A program made the translations under genes and the position numbers. Shown here one piece after another: positions 1-6,240 of a stretch of DNA of 10,573 bases. The stretch is from a bacterium (GTDB taxonomy: Bacteria; SZUA-79; Acidulodesulfobacterales; Acidulodesulfobacteraceae), in assembly GCA_021788495.1 (NCBI GenBank), contig JAJYKQ010000035.1, positions 1 to 10,573 of the forward strand. The letters run 5' to 3'. The notes under the pieces were generated by a model. It saw only the letters and a list, made by a program, of their open reading frames with translations, was not told the origin of the DNA and searched no databases. The first letter of the stretch is position 1. Each line of letters opens with the position of its first letter.

Positions 1-212
1 ATGTCGTATCGGTTAAAAATAATCTTGTCTATTTATTTTTACCCGGAACCGATTTTGAAGGCTCGATGAATATAATAGGCGATTTCAAAGAATTTTACGA
101 GGATGCTTTCGACTATATAGTTTCCGCGACCCTGCTGAAAGATTTAAAAAGCGTAAAAGACGTAATGGCTGAATTAGATAAACTTGCGCTGGATAAGGGT
201 TGGAAGGTATAG
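1..212 (+). CDS. C-terminal fragment of an unrecognised protein
   Basis: An open frame (codons starting at base 3) runs from the window edge to a TAG stop at 210-212 and gives 69 residues ending in DKGWKV. The frame is open right to the left edge, so the gene almost certainly begins upstream. An internal ATG at 66 is in frame but is not needed to explain it. The visible part has a short hydrophobic strand (NNLVYLFLPG) followed by acidic, amphipathic helical sequence with a heptad-like tail (LKDLKSVKDVMAELDKLALD), which suggests a small soluble domain. I do not recognise the family and assign no function. It is followed by 117 bases of AT-rich spacer before the ComM-like gene and lies on the same strand. 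Confidence 0.6.
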   Translation, partial: VVSVKNNLVYLFLPGTDFEGSMNIIGDFKEFYEDAFDYIVSATLLKDLKSVKDVMAELDKLALDKGWKV

Positions 213-329
213 CTTTATATAAATGCAACAAAAATTTAACGCAATTGTAATATATACTTCATAATTCTGAAACAATATCTTTTTATAATAATATAGATAC
301 GTAAAATTATTCTAAAAGGATATCGTTTA

Positions 330-1934
330 ATGGTCACATTTCTTAACAGCGCTACGTTTATAGGCATCGACGCGGTTTTAGTAAATGTAGAAATTTTTAT
401 AGCTAACGGCATACCCGGCATTATGATTGTGGGTTTACCCGACGTTTCGACTAAAGAAGCAAAGGACAGGGTTAAAGCCGCGATAAAAAATTCCGGCTTT
501 GAATATCCGGTTAAAAAGATTACTATAAATCTGGCTCCCGCAGATTTAAGAAAAGAAGGTCCCCTGTTCGACCTGCCGTTCGCTATAGGAATACTAATCT
601 CCGCCGGTTTGATTAAATGTGCGTTAAATTTAAACGATTATATTATTGCCGGAGAACTTTCCCTAAACGGCAAGATAAAGAAAGTTAACGGCGTAATAGC
701 CCTCGGCATACTTGCAAAAAAATTAAATAAAAAACTTATAATTCCGTATGAAAATATAAATTCTGCAAGGTTTCTCGGAGCCGGTTTTCTTGCCTTCAGC
801 CATTTAAAAGATATATGCGCTTTTATTTCAGGTATGCGGCCGGATGAAACTGCCGCCGACGCTAAAGACGGCACTGTTTATATTCACAGCCCAGAAGACG
901 GCGGAGTGCATCCGTCTTTCGAAAGGATTATTTCCGGTATAAACAATAATGAAAGGAACGGAGAAAATTATCCGGATTTTTCGGATATTAAAGGGCAGGA
1001 GCTGGCAAAAAGAGCAATAGTGGCGGCTGTTTCGGGACATCATAATATTTTAATGATAGGGCCTCCAGGCAGCGGAAAAACAATGTTGGCTCAAAGCATT
1101 GCAGGGATTCAGCCCGCTCTATCGCTTGAGGAATTCATCGAAACATCTAATATCTACAGTTTTTCGAATAAAAAGACCGGCGACGAAACGGGACTTATCG
1201 CGATGCGGCCTTTTATTTCCGTGCATCATACGGTATCCATTGCCGGATTAATCGGGGGCGGCGCGTCAAATCCGCTTCCCGGCGATATAAGCCTTGCCCA
1301 TAACGGGGTTTTGTTTATCGACGAATTTTCCGAATTAAGCAAAAAAACGCTGGATAGTTTAAGGCAGCCCATGGAAGATAAGGCTATAAACCTGTCTAGG
1401 AGCAGGTTTTCAATAGTTCTGCCGTGCAATTTTATGCTGGTTGCGGCAATGAATCCTTGTCCTTGCGGTTATTACGGAGATATAAAGCATGAATGCAGAT
1501 GTTCAAGCGCGGAAATTTACAAATTCTATACGAAATTGTCGGGGCCGATTCTAGATAGATTCGATATATTCATAGAAGTTTATTCAGCGGACTTAGATAA
1601 ATTGACGGTAAATGAAAAGGCGGCAAGTTCTTCGGAAATTAAAAATTTAATAGAGGGAACAAGGCAGATACAGCTGAAAAGATTTCGGAACTCCGGAATC
1701 AGATTTAACGCTTCGATAAAAAGTTCGGATATAGAAAAATATTTTGCCGTTTCCGGTTCCGCCTTGGAATTGGCGCAAAGTGCGGTTAAAAAGTTAAATA
1801 TATCTTCAAGGGGATATTACAGGATATTACGGGTTTCTAGAACTATAGCCGATTTAGACCGTAAGGACGAAATCGACGCCGATTCGGTTCTGGAGGCTTT
1901 GAATTACAGAAATACAAAACTGTTGAGGGTATGA
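330..1934 (+). CDS. comM: YifB/ComM-family Mg-chelatase-like AAA+ ATPase
   Basis: This 534-residue protein has the full YifB/ComM layout. An N-terminal ChlI/Lon-protease-like fold (about 5-165) carries the family signature NLAPADLRKEGPLFDLP. A Mg-chelatase-type AAA+ core (about 212-420) has Walker A GPPGSGKT at 244-251 and Walker B LFIDE with D331/E332. A C-terminal Mg_chelatase_C domain (about 425-525) completes it. The Cys cluster typical of the family is intact: NPCPCG (C377, C379) and CRC (C389, C391). ComM in Vibrio is known as a hexameric branch-migration helicase that helps integrate DNA during natural transformation; that role here is by homology. The protein is slightly longer than the usual 500-510 residues because of a loose linker at about 172-210. 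An AAAAGGA Shine-Dalgarno (314-320) lies 9 bases before the ATG. No magnesium-chelatase partner genes are nearby, which argues against a chlorophyll/B12 chelatase role. Confidence 0.95.
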   Translation: MVTFLNSATFIGIDAVLVNVEIFIANGIPGIMIVGLPDVSTKEAKDRVKAAIKNSGFEYPVKKITINLAPADLRKEGPLFDLPFAIGILISAGLIKCALNLNDYIIAGELSLNGKIKKVNGVIALGILAKKLNKKLIIPYENINSARFLGAGFLAFSHLKDICAFISGMRPDETAADAKDGTVYIHSPEDGGVHPSFERIISGINNNERNGENYPDFSDIKGQELAKRAIVAAVSGHHNILMIGPPGSGKTMLAQSIAGIQPALSLEEFIETSNIYSFSNKKTGDETGLIAMRPFISVHHTVSIAGLIGGGASNPLPGDISLAHNGVLFIDEFSELSKKTLDSLRQPMEDKAINLSRSRFSIVLPCNFMLVAAMNPCPCGYYGDIKHECRCSSAEIYKFYTKLSGPILDRFDIFIEVYSADLDKLTVNEKAASSSEIKNLIEGTRQIQLKRFRNSGIRFNASIKSSDIEKYFAVSGSALELAQSAVKKLNISSRGYYRILRVSRTIADLDRKDEIDADSVLEALNYRNTKLLRV

Positions 1935-1956
1935 TTAACATAGATAAAGGCGCGAT

Positions 1957-1985
1957 TTGACTTTATGTATTTCGGATGATAGACT
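1957..1985 (+). promoter_or_regulatory. sigma70-like promoter of the NiCoT gene
   Basis: TTGACT (1957-1962, 5 of 6 to consensus) and TAGACT (1980-1985, 4 of 6) are separated by 17 bases. The predicted start near 1992 leaves a leader of about 39 bases that carries the GGGAGG ribosome site. The same -35 octamer TTGACTTT recurs in the promoters predicted at 5965 and, on the minus strand, at 10364. Confidence 0.5.
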
Positions 1986-2030
1986 TTTAATAAATACGTT
2001 TTATTTAAACTTGTAGCGGGAGGCCCGATT

Positions 2031-3062
2031 ATGTCTTTACGCCCGTTTGCCTTTAGCTTTAAGCAAAGACTCGTTCTTCTTTATTCATTTTTGTCCGCTT
2101 TTTTATTAATCTCCGTAATCCTTTTAATCGACAGGTCGAGCGTATTTCCGGTCTTATTAAGTTTAGGCTCCCTTGCTTTTTTTTTCGGCATAAAGCATGC
2201 TCTCGACGCCGACCATATTGCCGCGATAGACAATACAACCAGAAAATTAATGAATGACGGCAAAAAGCCGGCAGGCGTCGGCTTTTTTTTCTCTGCGGGA
2301 CATTCGCTGTCGGTTTTTATTTTGACTTTAATAAGCGTTATAATCGGCAAATTCGTCGTCAGAGCTTATCCCGAATTAGGCAGTTTGAGCAATGTCCTGG
2401 GAACCGGAATATCGGCTTTATTTTTGTATCTTATCGCCTTTATGAACGTCGTTATTTTAATGAGTATCATCAGAATCGCAAAGGACTTTAAAAACTTTAA
2501 AAATAAGAAGATAGAAGAAGAGCTTCTAAAGAGAGGTTTTATGTTCCGTTATTTCAACGGAATTATGAAACTGATATCGTCGAGCCGGCAGATGTTTTTT
2601 GTAGGGATTTTATTCGGCATAGGGTTCGATACTGCGTCCGAGGTGGCCGTGCTTTCTATGTCCGCGGTATTTGCTTCGGCAGGCAGGCCGTTAATAGACG
2701 TAATGATACTGCCGTTAATATTTTCGGCAGGCATGATGCTGTTCGATTCTACCGACGGCGTCGTCATTCAGTATGCATACAGCTGGGCGTTTCTAAACCC
2801 CGTAAGGAAGATATTTTATAATATTTCTATAACGAGTATTTCCGTTTTTCTGGCATTCGGCGTGGGAACGCTCGAATGGCTTCAGGTTATAGGGATGGAA
2901 TATAATCTGAAGGGCCGCCCTTGGGATTTTTTTAATAATGTATCTTTTGCGGCTTTAGGAGGCGGTATAGCCGTAATATTAACATCGGCTTGGCTTTTAT
3001 CGCTGGCGGTATATAAATTCGGCAGGGTGGAAGAAAGGTATAACATCGACGGCATTGAATGA
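2031..3062 (+). CDS. NiCoT-family nickel/cobalt permease
   Basis: This 343-residue inner-membrane protein is predicted to import Ni2+ and/or Co2+ at high affinity (HoxN/NixA/NhlF family). All family signatures are visible: the metal-selective HALDADH motif in the second membrane helix (56-62, with H56, D59, D61, H62), GHS at 90-92, the FDTASE block (199-204, LGxDTATE type) and GMMLFDSTDG at 234-243. About eight hydrophobic segments and a charged cytoplasmic loop (about 150-172) fit the family topology and its usual 330-350 residue length. GGGAGG at 2018-2023 lies 7 bases before the ATG and fixes the start. The gene has its own predicted promoter and converges on the cupin gene 26 bases downstream. 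No hydrogenase, urease or cobalamin genes are in view, so the choice between nickel and cobalt cannot be made. No riboswitch is evident in the short leader. Confidence 0.93.
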   Translation: MSLRPFAFSFKQRLVLLYSFLSAFLLISVILLIDRSSVFPVLLSLGSLAFFFGIKHALDADHIAAIDNTTRKLMNDGKKPAGVGFFFSAGHSLSVFILTLISVIIGKFVVRAYPELGSLSNVLGTGISALFLYLIAFMNVVILMSIIRIAKDFKNFKNKKIEEELLKRGFMFRYFNGIMKLISSSRQMFFVGILFGIGFDTASEVAVLSMSAVFASAGRPLIDVMILPLIFSAGMMLFDSTDGVVIQYAYSWAFLNPVRKIFYNISITSISVFLAFGVGTLEWLQVIGMEYNLKGRPWDFFNNVSFAALGGGIAVILTSAWLLSLAVYKFGRVEERYNIDGIE

Positions 3063-3088
3063 AAATTTTTATTAAGCCGCCGTTTTCG

Positions 3089-3571
3089 TTAATCAAAAAC
3101 AAAAAAAGCATCCGGGTCGTTTTCGTATCTGATCTCGTCGATTTGCTCTTTCTTCATTTTACCGGCAAACAGTTTATTTGCGGCGTTGATAACAAGCCCG
3201 TTTTTTCCTCCCACATTTTTATATGCGTGAACAATCCCGGGAGGAACTATAAGCGCCGAGGGTTTGTTTTCCCCAAGAAACAATACCGTTTTGTTGAGAT
3301 AAGTCGGGGAATCTTTCCTGTTGTCCCATAGTATAATTTTAAAATCGGAAGGGCCTATAAAACAAAAGTAGTCGGTTTGATATTTGTGTTCGTGGGGACC
3401 CCTCGTGATTCCCGGCATAGTTAAGGAGATATAAGACATTTGAGGCAAAATAGATTCCTCTAATTCGTCGCTCCTGTATAGTTCGGCAAGCCATCCCCGT
3501 TCGTCAACATGTTTTTTGATATCATTGACGACCACGCCTTTAATATCCGACAATTTGAAAGAATGCCCCAT
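3089..3571 (-). CDS. RmlC-like cupin, dTDP-4-dehydrorhamnose 3,5-epimerase related
   Basis: This 160-residue single-domain cupin is built like RmlC-type dTDP-sugar 3,5-epimerases. It shows DERGWLAELYR near 23-33, the TRGPHEH motif at 56-62 (the usual form is RGLHYQ; H60 aligns with the catalytic His), WDNRKDSPTY at 82-91 and VPPGIVHAYKN at 109-119. It ends with a short ENDPDA segment like the family's wNDP. It is shorter than classical RmlC (about 180 residues). The stretch that normally reads YKxTDYY is INAANKLF here, so the catalytic Asp aligns with N132 and the following Tyr is missing. The fold assignment is firm but true 3,5-epimerase activity is doubtful; it may be a related sugar-nucleotide isomerase or a binding protein. 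It stands alone, with no rml or rfb neighbours. No Shine-Dalgarno precedes the ATG, only an A/T-rich leader. Confidence 0.8.
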   Translation of the reverse strand: MGHSFKLSDIKGVVVNDIKKHVDERGWLAELYRSDELEESILPQMSYISLTMPGITRGPHEHKYQTDYFCFIGPSDFKIILWDNRKDSPTYLNKTVLFLGENKPSALIVPPGIVHAYKNVGGKNGLVINAANKLFAGKMKKEQIDEIRYENDPDAFFVFD

Positions 3572-3578
3572 TTTATTT

Positions 3579-3596
3579 TAAACGTTTAAGCGCTTT
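3579..3596. repeat. Tandem pair of small palindromes between divergent genes
   Basis: TAAACGTTTA (3579-3588) is a perfect 10-bp palindrome that runs directly into AAGCGCTT (3588-3595), a perfect 8-bp palindrome. They lie just upstream of the cupin start codon on the minus strand, in the 105-base divergent spacer. A position this close to the start would suit an operator acting on the cupin gene. No regulator is identified and chance is possible in such AT-rich DNA. Confidence 0.3.
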
Positions 3597-3654
3597 ATTT
3601 TTAAATTTTTTAGGATAAAATTAAAATAATACAATTCGCTGAAGTTGATTATAT

Positions 3655-3660
3655 TATAAA
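3655..3660 (+). promoter_or_regulatory. Possible -10 element of the outer-membrane protein gene
   Basis: TATAAA (3655-3660) lies 16 bases before the ATG at 3677 and would start transcription near 3667. That leaves a leader of only about 10 bases without a Shine-Dalgarno. No convincing -35 sits at 16-18 bases spacing; TTGATT at 3645-3650 is too close. The call is weak. Confidence 0.25.
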
Positions 3661-3676
3661 TTTCCGGTTAAAATCA

Positions 3677-5953
3677 ATGAAAAACTGCATAAAAATAATA
3701 TTATTAAATATAGCGGCCGCCGTTCTCTGTTTAAATGCATCCGCGCCTCGCCTATTCGCCCGCGCTATGTCCGTCCGCGGCAAATCTCCCGTTCAAACCG
3801 TTAAAATAAAAGCCGTTATTAATCCAAGGACTGAAACGGTAACGGGCAGTGAAATAATCAGGTATATTAAATACAATAAAGATTCTGTTTTGAATTTAAA
3901 CGGAAAAAGAAAACCCCGCGAAATTAAAAATTTCGGCGGTAAACTTAAAAATTTCAGGGGAATAGATTTAAATATTTCCCGCCGTTTATATATAATGCTA
4001 TATCCTAACAGCCTGTATAAAAGGCCCGAAAACATAAAAGATTTTGATTTTCACCAGCTCTATCCCTACGGTTTTAACAGAGGATATATAAGCATAGATA
4101 ATTTATCCGAGGAACTAATAATAAATAAATTTTATAAATTGTATATAATTAAAATTGCTTTTAGAACAAAAATCCCGGAGTCCTTCGGCAATTTCGGATA
4201 TTTTAATAAAGAAACCGTTCTAAACGCCCCGTTCTATCCTTATATTTCAGCCGGCAAAAATTTTAATCCCCCAATGAATATAGATTTTAAAATAAACCTT
4301 ACCGTAAAACACGGATATGAGGCGATTTTTAACGGAAATATCTATAAGGGGTCATTTTTTATTCATAAGCGTTCCAATTTTATCTCCTTAATATCGGCAA
4401 AAAAATTTAAAATAAATAAAACGTTCAAAAACGGTTTATCGTTAAAATTTTTCCAGCCGTATCCGTATAATTTTAAGCAGTCGAACAAAAAAATTTACAG
4501 AGCTTTAGTTCTATTGGATAAATATAATACGGTAAAATTAAAGAAGATAAGCGTCGTTTATATTCATTTAAGGCGGAGTTTATGGTTAAAACCGCCTTTA
4601 TATTCAAACACCCTCTTAGTAAATTCGCGTTTCGGCAATATTTTTCCAACTTTCTATATATATCAAAAATTAAATATAATTAAAGGATTAATTTATCTGG
4701 GTATAATTAATGATGGAAGAATATTAAAAAAAATAAATAAGAGCGACAGTTTATTATATTCTCAAAATTTGCAAAAACTTTCTTTTATCGGATTTAGAAA
4801 ATTTTTAAACGCCTATATAAAAAGAAATCCGGATATAAAAAATACGGTTAAAGGTTTTAATTTCATTCAGGGCGTCAACACCGTTATAAATTATCCCATA
4901 TTCCCGTTATCTTATCTTTACTTTACCGGCTTTTCCCGAACGCACAGGCTAAAAAACGGCGTTTATTATTATAATAACGATTTAAACCTTATAAGTTATA
5001 AAAAAATAAAAGAAAAAATTTTAAATCGAAAGAAAAACGATTATTATACCCTGTTCTTGAGCGGCGCAGGAGGAAATATAAGCCCCAACAGCGGAAGAAC
5101 GGAGGGTTATCTTAATTTTACTTTGACAAAAAGATACAGCTATAGAAACGGCATCTTGTTTAATATATTTAAAAATTATTACAATAGGGGCGCGAGTTTA
5201 GGCTTCTCGCATCAATTAGGAAGATTTTTTCCGGTTTCGCAGATTTACAGGCAGTCGGTTTCCGGTTTAGTAAATCTTATGGAAATAAGCCCATCCGCTT
5301 CGGGAGATTCAATAATTTACCAAAATACAAAAAGATTGGCGGAATTTACTCTTAGTTACAGCTATAATTCCGTAGATTACAATATTAATCCGGAATACGG
5401 CTCTTCGTTTAATTTTTCTTATAATATCGCCAACTCCAATATCCTGTCTCCGTTTTCTTTCAGCCAGTTTGTTTTGCAGTATGTTAAAAATTTTGCAATT
5501 AATGAAGACAATATAGTGGCTTTAAAAGGCATAGGCGTTTTTGCCGACGGAAGCGTTCCCGCCGCACTCGATTATTATTTGGGAGGCATTAACGGCATTA
5601 TGGGGGTGCCGGCGAGCCTGCCGTTTGTCGATAACGATACGCTTATTGCCGAAGCCGATTACAGAAGAAACATCTGCCGCGGTTTAAATCTGAACCTGAT
5701 AGATAATCTTTTTGATATAACGGCGGTCGCAGGCGATATAATAGGCGGCGCCGGAAAATTGGGAGACACCGTGCCCGCGGTTATCCATAACGGCGGTATT
5801 TACAGTTTTGCCGGACTCGGAATACATTTAAAAACCTACTTTTTCGGTATTTATCCCGAAATGATAAGCATTTATGCGGCAAAAGCATTCGGAAACGGCG
5901 TCAGTTCCGAATACGGCGTCAGATATTATTTCGGATTAAACCAGCCTTTTTAA
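3677..5953 (+). CDS. Outer-membrane protein: M1-peptidase-like periplasmic half plus Omp85/D15-like barrel
   Basis: This 758-residue exported protein has a signal peptide at about 1-29 (basic start, hydrophobic IILLNIAAAVLCL, then ASA). Residues about 42-440 resemble the M1 aminopeptidase fold: VTGSEIIRYI (55-64, like the N-domain tGse motif), MLYPN (107-111), FGYFN...FYPYIS (173-191) and YEAIFNG (214-220). No HExxH or downstream zinc Glu is found where expected (about 325-365), so the half looks catalytically dead. Residues about 455-758 alternate as beta strands and carry YYLGGINGIMG (633-643), the Omp85/BamA/TamA block usually written FxLGGxxSLRG. The chain ends in GLNQPF, a C-terminal Phe as in Bam substrates. 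No POTRA repeats are recognisable. The N-terminal half is very Lys/Asn/Ile/Tyr-rich and more AT-rich than the barrel. The barrel call is good; the M1 likeness is my inference from motifs. There is no clear Shine-Dalgarno. Confidence 0.75.
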   Translation: MKNCIKIILLNIAAAVLCLNASAPRLFARAMSVRGKSPVQTVKIKAVINPRTETVTGSEIIRYIKYNKDSVLNLNGKRKPREIKNFGGKLKNFRGIDLNISRRLYIMLYPNSLYKRPENIKDFDFHQLYPYGFNRGYISIDNLSEELIINKFYKLYIIKIAFRTKIPESFGNFGYFNKETVLNAPFYPYISAGKNFNPPMNIDFKINLTVKHGYEAIFNGNIYKGSFFIHKRSNFISLISAKKFKINKTFKNGLSLKFFQPYPYNFKQSNKKIYRALVLLDKYNTVKLKKISVVYIHLRRSLWLKPPLYSNTLLVNSRFGNIFPTFYIYQKLNIIKGLIYLGIINDGRILKKINKSDSLLYSQNLQKLSFIGFRKFLNAYIKRNPDIKNTVKGFNFIQGVNTVINYPIFPLSYLYFTGFSRTHRLKNGVYYYNNDLNLISYKKIKEKILNRKKNDYYTLFLSGAGGNISPNSGRTEGYLNFTLTKRYSYRNGILFNIFKNYYNRGASLGFSHQLGRFFPVSQIYRQSVSGLVNLMEISPSASGDSIIYQNTKRLAEFTLSYSYNSVDYNINPEYGSSFNFSYNIANSNILSPFSFSQFVLQYVKNFAINEDNIVALKGIGVFADGSVPAALDYYLGGINGIMGVPASLPFVDNDTLIAEADYRRNICRGLNLNLIDNLFDITAVAGDIIGGAGKLGDTVPAVIHNGGIYSFAGLGIHLKTYFFGIYPEMISIYAAKAFGNGVSSEYGVRYYFGLNQPF

Positions 5954-5964
5954 TTGCTTCGTTT

Positions 5965-5993
5965 TTGACTTTTTAAGTTTATTTTTATATATT
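5965..5993 (+). promoter_or_regulatory. Strong sigma70-like promoter with near-leaderless start
   Basis: TTGACT (5965-5970, 5 of 6) and TATATT (5988-5993, 5 of 6) have an exact 17-base spacer. Transcription would begin at about 6000-6001, 3-4 bases before the ATG at 6004. No Shine-Dalgarno lies in the A/T-only sequence before that ATG, which fits a leaderless or near-leaderless message for the small membrane protein and the symporter behind it. Confidence 0.6.
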
Positions 5994-6003
5994 ATATTTT
6001 ACT

Positions 6004-6240
6004 ATGAGAACTTATAAAAGATACCATCCCGTAACCTGGCTGATTTTATTAATTCCTATAGCCGTGCTTTCTTTCGGAATAAAATATTATAACGATAACA
6101 GGCTGATATTCGGAATTAGCGCAATGGTCTGGTTTTTCATATTAATGGACGTTATAACGGTGATTCTGACCTATGCCGCATATTTAATAGAGAAAAAAAA
6201 TATAAAGAATATAAAAGAATTGAAATCTAAGCATGGCTAA
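6004..6240 (+). CDS. DUF3311-like small membrane protein, symporter companion
   Basis: This 78-residue protein has two hydrophobic segments (about 10-28 and 35-62) joined by a short polar turn (KYYNDNRL), and a lysine-rich tail (EKKNIKNIKELKSKHG) probably in the cytoplasm. The pattern of an initial basic stretch, then WLILLIP, an Asn in the turn, LIFGI and an aromatic second helix matches DUF3311-type proteins. These are typically encoded just before MctP-like sodium:solute symporters. Here its last 8 bases overlap the symporter start, so translation is very likely coupled. The role of such proteins is not established; an accessory or assembly subunit is an inference from the constant pairing. 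The start is the first ATG after a good promoter and has no Shine-Dalgarno. Family assignment rests on pattern and context. Confidence 0.8.
   Translation: MRTYKRYHPVTWLILLIPIAVLSFGIKYYNDNRLIFGISAMVWFFILMDVITVILTYAAYLIEKKNIKNIKELKSKHG

Noticed and set aside
223..264. Thirteen-codon ATG frame in the spacer before comM
   Set aside because: Very short, no Shine-Dalgarno and AT-driven sequence; nothing supports translation.
284..289. TATAAT upstream of comM
   Set aside because: No acceptable -35 lies 15-19 bases upstream, and TATAAT-like strings are common in this AT-rich spacer; not listed as a promoter.
330..1934. Magnesium chelatase subunit (ChlI/BchI) for tetrapyrrole synthesis
   Set aside because: The Lon-like N-terminal domain and Cys cluster mark the YifB/ComM branch, and no ChlD/ChlH partners are near.
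2031..3062. Cobalamin or nickel/cobalt riboswitch in front of the metal permease
   Set aside because: The predicted leader is only about 39 bases and shows no conserved riboswitch core.
3059..3331. Plus-strand frame of 90 codons starting in the NiCoT stop (ATGA overlap)
   Set aside because: It is antisense to the well-supported RmlC-like cupin gene, has no ribosome site and no recognisable domain, so it is a shadow frame.
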